Positions 26,493 to 37,245 of a stretch of 64,000 bases of DNA are shown piece after piece. Source of the DNA: Pseudomonas sp. S30. GTDB lineage: Bacteria; Pseudomonadota; Gammaproteobacteria; Pseudomonadales; Pseudomonadaceae. Below the pieces are notes generated by a model, which was not told the DNA's origin, made no database searches, and worked only from the letters and a program-made list of their open reading frames with translations. The number at the start of each line of letters is the position of its first letter. Position 1 is the stretch's first letter. A program made the position numbers and the translations under genes. The stretch is taken from assembly GCF_016518545.1 (NCBI RefSeq), contig NZ_JACVTO010000004.1:241296-305295 (forward strand), read 5' to 3'.

Positions 26493-29400
26493 GATTGCGG
26501 CTCCCTGGCGGCCTGCTCGCTTATGTCTTCATAGGTAATTTCTGTAGCAATCGGTTGGCTCAAAAGGAGGCTCTTGATGCGATCATCCGTGGCCTCGGTA
26601 CTGGTCGGATAGGTATTGGTAGTGGTACGGCGAAGACTTCCGGGGGTCTCCTCCACGATTGCCACCGGCACTTCCATACCATTTCGCACACCCCAGATAC
26701 GCTGTGTGAACGGAGCGCCGGGTGACGCATGAACTTCCAGTGTTTCGGTCGACGTGAAACTGCTGTCGCCAAAGCGCGGATCCTGGTCGTATGCCGACCA
26801 GTGCCACCGGTGGCTGATGGTTTCCTGTCCTGCACCAGGCACCACGGTGTGGCGCACCACACGGGGTAGGGGAGTGGACAGGTCCGCGTCCCTGGGGCTC
26901 AGGCGCGCTACCCTATGAGTGAACATGCCCAAGCCCGGGCTGGCATCCTGCATGTCGGGTTTCTGCCGCGAGACCTGCGGCTCGTAACTGACAACCTCCA
27001 GAGAACCGTCTTCTTCACGGATGGAACAGAGCACTCGGTCAAGGGCCTGATCGTTCTGGTAGCCGTAATGCACCTGCTGGACCACAGCAGAATGCTCATC
27101 GGCTCTGCGCACGAGGGTCCTGAGCAGACAGTCCTCGATGGCCAGGGTGACCTCATAGGCTTCGGCCGTACCCGGCCAGATCGCGAAAGTACTCGAGTAA
27201 CGCCCACTGCTGACGGGCTGTTCATGGGCCGCCCGCACAAGACAGCGCTCGCCACTGTGAACACTCAGCAAGCGAACATGGCCCTTCCAGCCCTGCCATT
27301 TCAGGCCAAGGCTGCCACCCTGGGGAGAGGTAATGTTCTTGGTGGTGAGGATGAATGCCTTGCGCGATACATCGCGCAGGTTTTCTTCGATAGCCGTGCG
27401 GGAAGCTTTGAAGCTTTCGCTTTGCTCGTCGGTGATGTCTTCGTTGTCGATCCAGTGTGTCAGGTTAGCCTTGACAGTGTTCAGGCGAGACTCGATCGCT
27501 TTGCGGTATGACTCGCTCGCCTCTTCTCCATCGTGTGTTTCAGGTTTGGCCAAAACCTCTACACGATGGGAAAGGTAGGTAATGGTCACGCTGCTGAGGC
27601 AGGTAAGCTTCTCGTCAAGGTCGCCATCGGCAACGCCCTGACTGAGTTGGCAAAAACCTTTGTCCAGCACCTGTTGGGGTGTCTTGCACAGTTGGTAGAT
27701 CTCGGCAGCTGAGAGCTGGATGGTCTGGCCAGTACCCAGCGTGAGCAAGCGCAGCCGGTTGTCGAACGATGAGAAACGAAATGCCCAACCGTCACCCAGT
27801 GCGCCCTCGTTGGCACGCCGTGCCGAATAGTGAATGTTCAGCTCAAGCACGGGTCCCAGGCCTTCGACCCCCTGCACGGTGGCAATCGGGTAGTGGGCGT
27901 GGAACAAGCCGGTGCGAGGGTCGACGCCGTTTTCCACCACCCCGCTGACGTCGTAAACCTCGGACTGCGTGGTGTTGCTGTAGTCGGCGCACAGCGTGTC
28001 TTGTGGCTTGAAGACCTGGCCGCGCAGTGGGGGCAGGATGCTTACCTGTCTGGGTGAGTGGTTGAGCACGCTATCGGTAGTGAAGTATGTCGATGCCAGT
28101 GGCACCGGCGTGGTTACCGGGTCGACTGGCCAGGCGGGGGAGTCAGGAAGGTACAGGCCAACGCTCAGGCAGTTGTCGGGTGTGACCTGGCAGAACAACA
28201 GGCGAACACCTGCCTTGAAAACCTCAGGTAGCAAACGTAGCGTGAACACCATCGGCGATTCGGGGGTGGTCAGCAGTGCAGACAGCTCCCTGCCACTGCA
28301 CTGCAGCGGTGCCAATGAACGTATCTTGCCATCGAAGTGGATCAGCCAACGTGAAGGCTCATGCAGACGTTGCCCTTCATCCAGATTGAGGCGGTATTGC
28401 AGGGCTTCCTGAAGTGTGCCGGCATCCAGTTTTTCGAGCATTGTACGAAGCGCAGTATCGGCATGGAGCTTTGGCAGTGTTAGCAGGCTGTCGTACAGGC
28501 TACTTCCAGAGGTCATGCGTCTTTTCAAGTTGAAGATTACGTCATCCCGCGCAAGGTTACTGGGAAGGCTGCTCAACTCGACCAGGTTCGTGATCACGGA
28601 TTTCTCGGCCTTGATGGCAGAAGTCCGGTAGGGCGATTCGAATACGTGCATCGGAGTGGTTGCTGTCCATGTGACCAAATCTGGAATGCCTGCGAGCAAA
28701 CTGCCCTGTTGGAGCAGGATATCCTGGACAAGACAGGGATCGCTGAAGCCCGGCGTCGAGACGGGTGACGGCTCAGGCGCGTTGTCACTGTGTTTCAAGT
28801 AATTGATCGTGAGGCGTCCCGAACCCTGTCGGAGCCAGATTTTGGAGGTATCAGGCTCGGTGAAGTCCCAGATGGCGTGTGCGGGGGAGTCTTTACTCAC
28901 TGCGATGAAGTCCAACTGTTGTTTCATCGCCTGGCAGAACAACGCATTGTAAAAGCCCTGCAGCCAGCTGCGCTTGTCCGTCACACTTCCGTCAGCGGCA
29001 GGAACATAGGCTACGCGCTCAAAAACGTTGGCGTTCGATTCCAGCGTGATGGCGGTAGCGGGTGTCTTGTACCACTCCCCTATAAGAGCAGGGGTGGAAC
29101 CTTCAGTGGTTAGCGCTTCGCTGAATTGAGTACTCAACATCGCCGGATCAAGGGCCACGAGCACATCCGAAGAGCTATTGCTGAAGCTGATTTTATGGGG
29201 CTTGTCTGGGTCGGGAACAGCGATCAGGACGCCTTGGCCCCAGGGCTTGCTGTTCAGTAGGGCAGTTAGCGCGGGCGCCCATTGCAGGGGTTCCTTGTTG
29301 GCTGCTGTACCCACGAACTTGACAGGCGACCCCGATGCAGGTTTTCCAGTGCTGGCGTCGCTGGCGTGAATGAGGTATTCCTTCCCTTCCTTCATGATGC

Positions 29401-32400
29401 CTGCATAGTCATGGATAACAGGCCACTGGCCTTCAGGCATCACCGGGCCTTGCGGCGTAACGCTGACGACCATTTCCATGTCTGCTTGCCGTGGAATCCA
29501 CAGCTGCCATTTTGCAAAGTCACTGTCTGCGCCATCCCATCGATTGGCCCCGGGCTTGCTTGCGGCAATAGCACAGTAGACTGGGCCGTGTGCCCGAAGA
29601 CTGTGGTACAACCCGCGGCACCAACTGGCTTTGTCATGTGCCTGACCGGTGATTTCCGGGGTATATGCCAGATATTCCGCGATCGTTTGCGTCCGGCGGT
29701 CCTTGAAAAGGATATCGACGGCGCTGAAGGGAGCCCGGTAGAGCGATGACAGCAGCAGCGGCTGCCCGTCATCCGCCAGCACTGCTTGCCAATCCAGTGC
29801 TTGAACCTGAGGGCCATCGAACCAGATTCTCAGTGGCAGGTTGGGCGTCCACCAGACGCCCGAGGTTTCGCCTTCGTCAAGATGGCCGACGCCGGGCGCA
29901 TCGACCTTGCCCAATCTAAGATAATCGGCAAGCGGCGACTGCATCAACGCCTTGGCCAACGCGGCTGGCCATGAAGTCTGGATGCATGACTGCGGGTCTG
30001 GACTGAAAATCAAAGGCGAGCCGGGCATCGGGGTGCCCGTGACAGGGTCGTGAACATGTAGCGTGAGGCGCTGGCCTTTTTCAAAAGGTGCTTGTGCACT
30101 GAACGTAGTGTATTTCTGCCAGTAGAGCGGCTCGATCGTCACTGACAGGTTGGACTCTTGAGGAACCCAGATACCATTACCGCTTGCATAGGGTATGACC
30201 CAGGCCGATGGCCCGAACAACCGCCCTGCTTTGAGCCATTCACTGCGGGAATTGATGAAGTGCCCTAGCGCTTGCGGCCACTGGTGGGCCTCCAGGCAGT
30301 CGTCTTGCGCAGTGAACAGATGAGTCTCGAGCAAACGCTGGCTGGTGGCGTCACGTACCTGTAAATGCAGACGGGTATCCGGCAGCAAATCCGTGCTCGG
30401 TAAAGTTAGAGCACACGCTAGGTTGGCCATGAATGGCGCAGTGCTGGAGACGCGCACATCGTCGCCGTAGCTCCACAAGCGATTGACGGCATCGCGCTGA
30501 TCGCCATCCAGGGCGGCGAAGGCATTGCTGTCCGGCGTGTCACTGGCGATCTTCAACACCCCAGTGGCATCGGCACCTATCTGCAGGCGCGCCCCACGCT
30601 GTGCCAGCGTGGCGTTTACTTGCTCAGCCAGCGCCTTGGGCCATCGATCGCGGTGATGGTTTTCCTGCGTGGCGCGAAGACTGACCTTTTCCACCACCGC
30701 GCCTTCCTGGATCAACTGGGCAAACACATGGAGCGTTTCGCCGATTGCAAGTGACCTGTCTGCCAGTAGATAACAAGAACTGGTCCAGCTACCACTTGCG
30801 CTGGGACGGGTGGCGTAGTCAAAACCAACTGTGTTGGGCAACCAGTCATCCAGCGAGGTATCCGGCGTTCCAGACCAGTTGAACAGCAATGGGGCAGGGG
30901 GCAAAGCCCAGCCGGGCAGTGCCGAATTCAGAAATTCGGGCAGGTTGGCTTGACGGTCTATCAGTGTGTCGTAGATCGACAGCTGAATGGATTCAAGACC
31001 CCAGTTAGCCTCTATCAATGCATAGAGCTGCGCCGGTAGTGTCTGCTGAACGTTGGCCACGATCTGACCGCCATGAGTGTAGCCAGGTAGCTCAGTTCGA
31101 TTCTCGTGCAGTTGCACTGAGCTTTCATCATCATTGATATAAACGTTGAGCAGCGCAATCCCGTTGCAACGAAGCGCTGGGCTGTCGCTCGGCCAAACAG
31201 CAGGCAACACGAGTAGATGCTTCAACGCCTCGTCCGCAGCATTGTCTTGACCAGTAAGAATGAGCAAAACGGATTGAAGGCTATTGCCAGCGCAGAAGAC
31301 CGGGGTTTCCAACGCAAGCATTTTGAAGCCTGCATCCGGGGCGGGCAGTAGGATCGTTTCCCCCTGATGCTCGAAGGTAAGGTATTGGGTGCCGTGCAAC
31401 GTGGCACTGACCCAGGCATCACGGTTCGGTAGTTGGTGTGCCAGCGAACACAGCGTGGCTGATGCATGATGATCGGAAACGCCATTCTCGCCAGCTACAC
31501 GAAAAGTAAATTGCCGATTGCCTGGGTCAGCCAAGGACAGCACACCCATCCAGGCTTCGCGATAGGCCGCAAGGTCCACCGTGCTCAGGTCAAGATCAAG
31601 CGCCGGTTGTGAGGTGAACCGGGAATCACCCAGATTTTGCGAATCGCTCAAGCAGGTGCGGCGAACGAGGATGGCCATCCCCTGCTCGGCGAGCGGGATC
31701 ACATATTCATAGACTTGGCTTTGCACCGAATGCTGTGAAAACTGATCGCTCAATGTATTTGCGGATTCGGCAATGCCCAACACAGAGGCGCGGGCAAGAC
31801 CCAGCCAATGGTCAGTGTCCGAGCCGGGGCGATCATCGCCACTCAAGCTCAATTGCAGAAGCAATGCAGTCGGCAAGGACAGTGTCCATGCCTTTTTATC
31901 GAGCTTCGATGTGCGCGGTTTATCCTTGTCGTGAATGGCGTGTTCGACCTGGATATTGCTCGCGATGCTGTCGGCAAGCGCCTCGATCCGAGCCAGGAGG
32001 TTGTCTTCGCCAGGGGCGTAGGGTAATTCGCACGCCCAACTGCGAACGACCCCTCGGCTGATCTTGTCTCGTAATTCGAACTTGACCTGCCGTGAGCCAG
32101 TACCGTCCCCAGGCGCAGGGGAGACGGCGTCCATCAAATCGGCGAGTGTCGCGTCGGTACCGTCCGCCTTCTGCAGAGCGCAGGACCACGCTGCTACCTT
32201 GTCGACCTCCTCGAATCCGCCAATGAACACACGCAGCGGTTTGTCGGCATGCCAGAAGTCGACAGAGGCTTCGCTGTCGATATCACCATCGACCGACGTT
32301 CGAGTGCCCAAACGCAAAACATTGCCAAGGGGCGATGCTGCGAGCTTCGCCCTGACTAGCCTAGGCCATTTGTCGTGGGTAGAGTCGTCACCGAAGCTGA

Positions 32401-33232
32401 ACGACAGCGGTGATCCAGGCACATGAGTGCCAGTGCTGTCGTCGTACACCTGGAACACGCGTAACGTTTTGCTCCATTTGTCATTGAGTGGAATGCCGGT
32501 GTTACAGGCTATCCACCTTTCACCTTGATCATCGGAAAGGCCAGCAACCTGACTCAGCTTCAACTCAAGTTCCAGGGCACTGGGCAGGGAGAGCGTCCAC
32601 TGTTTCTTGTCACTTTTTGATGAAACGGCTTTACCGCAGTCGTGAATGACGTGAGTGATTTGAATATGCTTGCTGATGCTGCTGACCAGCTCGTCGACCC
32701 GGGTGAGCAGATTGTCTGCGTCAGCCTTGTAGTTCAGCTCGCACTCCCAGTGATGCAGGTCGCGATGATTCGACTTGTCCCGCAAGGCCAGGCGAACCCT
32801 GCGCTTGCCCGTGCCGCCAGCGGGGGCATGAACGAATGCTTCCATCATCTGCGCCAGCGTTGCATCAGTGCCGTCGGCCCTGCGCAGCGCGCACGACCAA
32901 GTCGCCGCTTTATCGGTTTCCTCGAACCCACCGATGTTGATCCTCAATGGTATGGAGGCGCGCCAGAAGTCAACGGTCTTCTCAGCATCGATATCACCAT
33001 CCACCGCGGTTTCGGTCCCCAGCCGTAGGTAGTTGCCCAACGGCGAGGCTGCGAGTTTCGCGCGGACCAGCGCAGGCCATTTGTCCTGAGTACTGTCATC
33101 ACCGAAGCTGAATGACATTGGCGATCCAGGAACGTGAGCACCGGTGGCAGCGTCGAGGACGGTGAACGAGCGTACCGCCTTGCTCCACTTGTCGTTGAGC
33201 GGGATGCCGGTGTTGCACCTTTGCCAAGCCAT
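26489..33232 (-). CDS. Giant partner protein: repeat modules plus N-terminal half of YD/RHS shell
   Basis: A 2247-residue protein with no visible signal peptide. Residues 5-480 are two close copies of a 237-residue unit (CNTGIPLNDKWSK starting at Cys6 and Cys243). More divergent copies of the core pattern TG-x(3)-GSP-x(n)-WP-x-AL-x(n)-LRLG recur further along, for example HDPVTGTPMPGSPLIF and SDASTGKPASGSPVKF. The last ~500 residues (SGVVENGVDPRTGLFHAHYPIATVQG, NEGALGDGWAFRFSSFDNRL) are the opening part of an RHS shell and continue in the next gene. AGGAG precedes the ATG. By analogy with TcB-TcC the two proteins probably form one hollow shell. The module function is not known to me. Confidence 0.78.
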   Translation of the reverse strand: MAWQRCNTGIPLNDKWSKAVRSFTVLDAATGAHVPGSPMSFSFGDDSTQDKWPALVRAKLAASPLGNYLRLGTETAVDGDIDAEKTVDFWRASIPLRINIGGFEETDKAATWSCALRRADGTDATLAQMMEAFVHAPAGGTGKRRVRLALRDKSNHRDLHHWECELNYKADADNLLTRVDELVSSISKHIQITHVIHDCGKAVSSKSDKKQWTLSLPSALELELKLSQVAGLSDDQGERWIACNTGIPLNDKWSKTLRVFQVYDDSTGTHVPGSPLSFSFGDDSTHDKWPRLVRAKLAASPLGNVLRLGTRTSVDGDIDSEASVDFWHADKPLRVFIGGFEEVDKVAAWSCALQKADGTDATLADLMDAVSPAPGDGTGSRQVKFELRDKISRGVVRSWACELPYAPGEDNLLARIEALADSIASNIQVEHAIHDKDKPRTSKLDKKAWTLSLPTALLLQLSLSGDDRPGSDTDHWLGLARASVLGIAESANTLSDQFSQHSVQSQVYEYVIPLAEQGMAILVRRTCLSDSQNLGDSRFTSQPALDLDLSTVDLAAYREAWMGVLSLADPGNRQFTFRVAGENGVSDHHASATLCSLAHQLPNRDAWVSATLHGTQYLTFEHQGETILLPAPDAGFKMLALETPVFCAGNSLQSVLLILTGQDNAADEALKHLLVLPAVWPSDSPALRCNGIALLNVYINDDESSVQLHENRTELPGYTHGGQIVANVQQTLPAQLYALIEANWGLESIQLSIYDTLIDRQANLPEFLNSALPGWALPPAPLLFNWSGTPDTSLDDWLPNTVGFDYATRPSASGSWTSSCYLLADRSLAIGETLHVFAQLIQEGAVVEKVSLRATQENHHRDRWPKALAEQVNATLAQRGARLQIGADATGVLKIASDTPDSNAFAALDGDQRDAVNRLWSYGDDVRVSSTAPFMANLACALTLPSTDLLPDTRLHLQVRDATSQRLLETHLFTAQDDCLEAHQWPQALGHFINSRSEWLKAGRLFGPSAWVIPYASGNGIWVPQESNLSVTIEPLYWQKYTTFSAQAPFEKGQRLTLHVHDPVTGTPMPGSPLIFSPDPQSCIQTSWPAALAKALMQSPLADYLRLGKVDAPGVGHLDEGETSGVWWTPNLPLRIWFDGPQVQALDWQAVLADDGQPLLLSSLYRAPFSAVDILFKDRRTQTIAEYLAYTPEITGQAHDKASWCRGLYHSLRAHGPVYCAIAASKPGANRWDGADSDFAKWQLWIPRQADMEMVVSVTPQGPVMPEGQWPVIHDYAGIMKEGKEYLIHASDASTGKPASGSPVKFVGTAANKEPLQWAPALTALLNSKPWGQGVLIAVPDPDKPHKISFSNSSSDVLVALDPAMLSTQFSEALTTEGSTPALIGEWYKTPATAITLESNANVFERVAYVPAADGSVTDKRSWLQGFYNALFCQAMKQQLDFIAVSKDSPAHAIWDFTEPDTSKIWLRQGSGRLTINYLKHSDNAPEPSPVSTPGFSDPCLVQDILLQQGSLLAGIPDLVTWTATTPMHVFESPYRTSAIKAEKSVITNLVELSSLPSNLARDDVIFNLKRRMTSGSSLYDSLLTLPKLHADTALRTMLEKLDAGTLQEALQYRLNLDEGQRLHEPSRWLIHFDGKIRSLAPLQCSGRELSALLTTPESPMVFTLRLLPEVFKAGVRLLFCQVTPDNCLSVGLYLPDSPAWPVDPVTTPVPLASTYFTTDSVLNHSPRQVSILPPLRGQVFKPQDTLCADYSNTTQSEVYDVSGVVENGVDPRTGLFHAHYPIATVQGVEGLGPVLELNIHYSARRANEGALGDGWAFRFSSFDNRLRLLTLGTGQTIQLSAAEIYQLCKTPQQVLDKGFCQLSQGVADGDLDEKLTCLSSVTITYLSHRVEVLAKPETHDGEEASESYRKAIESRLNTVKANLTHWIDNEDITDEQSESFKASRTAIEENLRDVSRKAFILTTKNITSPQGGSLGLKWQGWKGHVRLLSVHSGERCLVRAAHEQPVSSGRYSSTFAIWPGTAEAYEVTLAIEDCLLRTLVRRADEHSAVVQQVHYGYQNDQALDRVLCSIREEDGSLEVVSYEPQVSRQKPDMQDASPGLGMFTHRVARLSPRDADLSTPLPRVVRHTVVPGAGQETISHRWHWSAYDQDPRFGDSSFTSTETLEVHASPGAPFTQRIWGVRNGMEVPVAIVEETPGSLRRTTTNTYPTSTEATDDRIKSLLLSQPIATEITYEDISEQAAREPQS

Positions 33233-33580
33233 GGGAGCACTCCTTTGGATTCGTGAAGAGCATCAGTTAATGGCGGGCGAGGCAGATCCTCAACTAGCAA
33301 AAATGCCAGGCTTGCGAGTGGTGGGGAGGGTGGACTGGCTAATGCATACTCGCTTGGATGAGCTCGGCGGCCTGATTGGCGGGGCCGATCACTTGCACTG
33401 AACATTGCATTGGGATGCCGCCGGCCACCGGCCTAATCAAGGGAAACCGGACGAAGGTGCATTGCGGCATAGGGACATCCATTAACCTGAGAGTAACGAT
33501 CACCGAGCGCCGTTGATTGATCGGATCGTGAAGCCAGCCTTAAATCGACTCCACGAAAGCGCATCCGTGGAGTTTGAACA
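33233..33580. promoter_or_regulatory. Divergent intergenic region upstream of mdcA and the YD-repeat operon
   Basis: 348 bases without a gene. It should hold the promoters of both divergent operons and, by analogy, the MdcR operator. An inverted repeat ACTCCACG-N10-CGTGGAGT at 33548-33573 overlaps the GGAG ribosome site of mdcA. A GGGGAGGG motif is at 33323-33330. Confidence 0.5.
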
Positions 33581-35242
33581 ATGACAACAACGACCTCCCC
33601 CCCGCCGCAATGGTCGCGGCGGCGCAGCGAAAAGCAGCGCCGGCTCGAGCAGGTGCGAGACCTTGTCGATGGCGTGGTGTTGCCCAGCGAGCGGATCGTC
33701 GAAGCCCTCGAACGCCTTGTCGCCCCCGGTGACCGGGTGGTGCTCGAAGGCAACAACCAGAAGCAGGCCGACTTTCTCTCGCGCTCACTGGCCAAGGCTG
33801 ACCCTGGCCGGTTGCATGACCTGCACATGATCATGCCGAGCGTCAGCCGCGCCGAGCACCTCGACCTGTTCGAGCGCGGCATCGCCCGCAAGCTCGATTT
33901 TTCCTTCGCCGGCCCGCAGAGCCTGCGCATCGGCCAGTTGCTGGAAGACGGCCTGCTCGAAGTCGGCGCCATTCACACCTATATCGAGCTGTACTCGCGC
34001 CTGCTGGTAGACCTGATCCCCAATGTCGCCCTGGTGGCGGGCTTCGTGGCTGACCGTGAGGGCAATATCTACACCGGCGCCAGCACCGAAGACACGCCGG
34101 CGCTGGTCGAACCCACGGCGTTCAGCGATGGCATCGTCATCGTCCAGGTCAACCAGTTGGTGGATGACGTGCGCGACCTGCCGCGGGTGGATATCCCGGC
34201 ATCCTGGGTCGACTTCGTGGTGGTCGCCGACAAGCCGTTCTACATCGAACCGCTGTTCACCCGCGACCCACGCCATATCAAGCCCGTGCATGTGCTGATG
34301 GCAATGATGGCCATCCGTGGCATCTACGAAAAGCACAATGTGCAGTCGCTCAACCACGGCATTGGATTCAACACCGCGGCCATCGAACTGATCCTGCCGA
34401 CCTATGGCGAGTCACTGGGGCTCAAGGGCAAAATCTGCCGCAACTGGACGCTCAACCCACACCCGACGTTGATTCCCGCGATCGAAACCGGCTGGGTGCA
34501 AAGCGTGCATTGCTTCGGTACCGAACTGGGCATGGAAGACTACATCTCACAGCGCCCGGATGTGTTCTTCACCGGCCGCGATGGCTCGATGCGCTCGAAC
34601 CGGATGATGTGCCAATTGGCCGGGCAGTACGCGGTCGACCTGTTCATCGGCGCTACCCTGCAGGTCGACGGCGATGGCCATTCCTCGACTGTCACCCGTG
34701 GCCGCCTGGCCGGTTTCGGTGGCGCACCGAACATGGGCCACGACCCGCGCGGGCGTCGCCATGCCACACCGGCATGGCTCGACATGACCACCCCGGTGAC
34801 CCTGCTCGAACGCGGTCGCAAGCTGGTGGTGCAGATGGTCGAGACCTTCCAGGAAGGCGGTAAACCGACTTTCGTCGAGACCCTCGATGCCGTGGACGTC
34901 GCGAAAAAGGCCGGCATGCCGCTGGCGCCGGTGATGATCTACGGCGACGACGTTACTCATTTGCTCACCGAAGAAGGCATTGCCTACCTGTACAAGGCGC
35001 GCACGCTCGAGGAGCGCCAGGCGATGATCGCGGCGGTTGCCGGCGTGACCAGCATCGGCTTGCGCCATGACCCGAAGGACACTGCGCGCCTGCGTCGCGA
35101 AGGGCTGATCGCCTTGCCCGAAGACCTCGGCATCCACCGCAATCAGGCTTCACGATCGCTGCTGGCGGCCAAGAGCATCGCCGAGCTGGTCGATTGGTCC
35201 GGCGGCCTGTACAACCCGCCCGCACGCTTCAGGAGCTGGTGA
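33581..35242 (+). CDS. mdcA: Malonate decarboxylase alpha subunit (acetyl-S-ACP:malonate ACP transferase)
   Basis: First gene of the malonate operon, 553 residues. MdcA swaps malonate for acetate on the acyl-carrier subunit MdcC, giving malonyl-S-ACP and free acetate. The sequence shows the CoA-transferase-like alpha-subunit layout: [21 protein letters not shown] near the N-terminus, [21 protein letters not shown] in the centre, and [20 protein letters not shown] near the end, all typical of MdcA. GGAG lies about eight bases upstream. The stop overlaps the mdcB start (TGATG). Confidence 0.96.
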   Translation: MTTTTSPPPQWSRRRSEKQRRLEQVRDLVDGVVLPSERIVEALERLVAPGDRVVLEGNNQKQADFLSRSLAKADPGRLHDLHMIMPSVSRAEHLDLFERGIARKLDFSFAGPQSLRIGQLLEDGLLEVGAIHTYIELYSRLLVDLIPNVALVAGFVADREGNIYTGASTEDTPALVEPTAFSDGIVIVQVNQLVDDVRDLPRVDIPASWVDFVVVADKPFYIEPLFTRDPRHIKPVHVLMAMMAIRGIYEKHNVQSLNHGIGFNTAAIELILPTYGESLGLKGKICRNWTLNPHPTLIPAIETGWVQSVHCFGTELGMEDYISQRPDVFFTGRDGSMRSNRMMCQLAGQYAVDLFIGATLQVDGDGHSSTVTRGRLAGFGGAPNMGHDPRGRRHATPAWLDMTTPVTLLERGRKLVVQMVETFQEGGKPTFVETLDAVDVAKKAGMPLAPVMIYGDDVTHLLTEEGIAYLYKARTLEERQAMIAAVAGVTSIGLRHDPKDTARLRREGLIALPEDLGIHRNQASRSLLAAKSIAELVDWSGGLYNPPARFRSW

Positions 35243-36096
35243 TGACTGCATCCCTTCAGATTCACAGACCGCTGCCGCTGTCGCACCAGCTGGCTGACCT
35301 GGCCGTCGAAGCGCTGATCGACGAAGCCGAGCTGTCGCCCAAGCCTGCCCTGGTCGATCGCCGTGGCAGTGGTGCCCACAGTGATCTGCACCTTGGCCTG
35401 ATGCACGCTTCGGCGCTGTCGCTGTGGCCCTGCTTCAAAGACATGGCCGACGCGGCCATGCGCCACGGCGAGGTTGGCCAACCTCTGCGCGAAGCCCTCG
35501 GCCGCATCGGCCGGGAAGGCGAAGCGGCCATGAACGTCACCACGGCGGGTATCAACACTCACCGAGGTGCCATCTGGGCGCTGGGCCTGCTGGTCGCGGC
35601 CCATGCGCTCGAGCCAGACGAGCGCGACGCTGCATCGATTGCCGCACGGGCAGGGCGCATTGCCCTGATCGACGACCGCCACGCACCGCAGCGACACGAC
35701 AGCCATGGTCTGCAGGTACAGCGCCGCTTCGGCGTGCGCGGGGCTCGTGAAGAAGCTCAGCTGGGCTTTCCGACGGTCATCACCCAGGGCTTGCCGCAAT
35801 TGGCCAGAAGCCGCGCTGATGGCAGTGGCGAGCAGCATGCGCGTCTGGATGCCTTGCTGGCGATCATGAGCCAGTTGCCCGACACCTGTGTGCTGTGGCG
35901 CGCAGGCCTGGACGGCCTGCAGGCGATGCACCAAGGTGCACGCCAGGTGCTCGCCAGCGGTGGCAGCGCCACCTTGGACGGCCGCCGTGCGCTGCGGCAA
36001 CTGGACACGCGCCTGCTGGCGCTGAACGCTTCACCGGGCGGCGCGGCGGATCTGCTGGCGGCCTGCCTGCTGCTCGATAACTTCGGGAGCCGTTGA
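35242..36096 (+). CDS. mdcB: Triphosphoribosyl-dephospho-CoA synthase MdcB
   Basis: Makes the precursor of the unusual prosthetic group of MdcC from dephospho-CoA and ATP; homologous to CitG. The 284-residue protein shows [55 protein letters not shown] and the late [12 protein letters not shown], all family features. I start at the ATG at 35242, which overlaps the mdcA stop; an upstream in-frame start exists but is less likely. Confidence 0.94.
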   Translation: MTASLQIHRPLPLSHQLADLAVEALIDEAELSPKPALVDRRGSGAHSDLHLGLMHASALSLWPCFKDMADAAMRHGEVGQPLREALGRIGREGEAAMNVTTAGINTHRGAIWALGLLVAAHALEPDERDAASIAARAGRIALIDDRHAPQRHDSHGLQVQRRFGVRGAREEAQLGFPTVITQGLPQLARSRADGSGEQHARLDALLAIMSQLPDTCVLWRAGLDGLQAMHQGARQVLASGGSATLDGRRALRQLDTRLLALNASPGGAADLLAACLLLDNFGSR

Positions 36097-36098
36097 GC

Positions 36099-36398
36099 AT
36101 GGAAACCTTGTCTTTCACATTTCCTGCCGGTGCGCCGGCAAATCACCGTGCACTGGTCGGTTGTGTCGGTTCCGGCGACCTTGAGGTGATGCTCGAACCG
36201 GGCACCCGTGGCGAGCTGAACATCCAGGTAGTGACCTCGGTCAATGGCAGCGCGCCGCGCTGGGAGCAGCTGTTTCAGCGCCTGTTCGCCGACCAAGAGC
36301 TGCCTGCCATGAACATCGAGATCCATGATTTCGGCGCCACCCCAGGTGTCGTGAGGCTGCGGCTGGAACAAGGCTTCGAGGAGATCCGCCATGACTGA
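36099..36398 (+). CDS. mdcC: Malonate decarboxylase acyl-carrier protein (delta subunit)
   Basis: A 99-residue acyl-carrier subunit. The prosthetic 2'-(5''-phosphoribosyl)-3'-dephospho-CoA is attached to a serine, here Ser25 in the conserved VGSGDLEVMLEP. GGGAG precedes the ATG at 36099, two bases after the mdcB stop. The 3' end overlaps mdcD by eight bases. It carries acetyl and malonyl groups between MdcA and the MdcDE decarboxylase. Confidence 0.94.
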   Translation: METLSFTFPAGAPANHRALVGCVGSGDLEVMLEPGTRGELNIQVVTSVNGSAPRWEQLFQRLFADQELPAMNIEIHDFGATPGVVRLRLEQGFEEIRHD

Positions 36399-37245
36399 TG
36401 TCGCCCGTTTGCTGCAGGCTTGCAGTTTCGTCGAACTGAGCGCCCGCGAGCGGGCCCGCGCCTTACTGGACACTGGCAGCTTTCGCGAGCTGCTCGGGCC
36501 CTTCGACCGGATGATGTCGCCGTGGCTGGCGCAGCAGGGCATCGTGCCCCAAGCGGACGACGGCGTGGTCATCGCCAAGGGCAGCCTCAATGGCCAGCCC
36601 CTGCTGGTGGCGGCCATCGAAGGCGTGTTCCAGGGCGGCAGCATGGGCGAAGTCGGCGGCGCCAAAATCGCCGGAGCGCTCGAGCTGGCCGTCGAAGACA
36701 ACCGCAACGGCATTCCCACTGCCGCCGTGCTGCTGCTGGAAACCGGCGGCGTGCGGTTGCAGGAAGCCAACCTGGGCCTTGCCGCCATCGCTGAAATCCA
36801 GGCGGCGATCGTCGAGCTGCGTCAGCACCAGCCGGTGATTGGCCTGATCGCAGGCTCGGTCGGTTGCTTTGGCGGCATGTCGATTGCCGCCGGGCTGTGC
36901 AGCCGGTTGATCGTCACCCGCGAAGCCCGTCTGGGCCTGAATGGGCCGCAGGTCATCGAGCAGGAAGCCGGCATCGACGAATACGACTCCCGCGACCGGC
37001 CGTTCATCTGGAGCCTGACCGGCGGCGAGCAACGTCATGCGTGCGGCCTTGCCGACGCCTACGTACCGGACGACCTGGCTCAGGTGCGAGAAGCCCTGGT
37101 GGCGCAATTGGCGGCAGGCGAACCGGAATTGCCGCGCAGCCGTCGCCATGCCGACTTCCTGGCAATGCTGGGTACGTTGGGCACTGAGTGTGCGCAAGTG
37201 GACGCTGCCCTGACGCGGGCGCTGTATCGAGGAGAACTGCAATGA
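36391..37245 (+). CDS. mdcD: Malonate decarboxylase beta subunit
   Basis: Carboxyltransferase-fold subunit of 284 residues that, with MdcE, decarboxylates malonyl-S-ACP to acetyl-S-ACP. The crotonase-like features GGSMGEVGGAKIAGALELAVED, LLLETGGVRLQEANLGLAAI and IGLIAGSVGCFGGMSIAAGL are visible and match MdcD. It overlaps mdcC by eight bases and mdcE by four (ATGA), implying coupled translation of the decarboxylase subunits. Confidence 0.95.
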   Translation: MTDVARLLQACSFVELSARERARALLDTGSFRELLGPFDRMMSPWLAQQGIVPQADDGVVIAKGSLNGQPLLVAAIEGVFQGGSMGEVGGAKIAGALELAVEDNRNGIPTAAVLLLETGGVRLQEANLGLAAIAEIQAAIVELRQHQPVIGLIAGSVGCFGGMSIAAGLCSRLIVTREARLGLNGPQVIEQEAGIDEYDSRDRPFIWSLTGGEQRHACGLADAYVPDDLAQVREALVAQLAAGEPELPRSRRHADFLAMLGTLGTECAQVDAALTRALYRGELQ

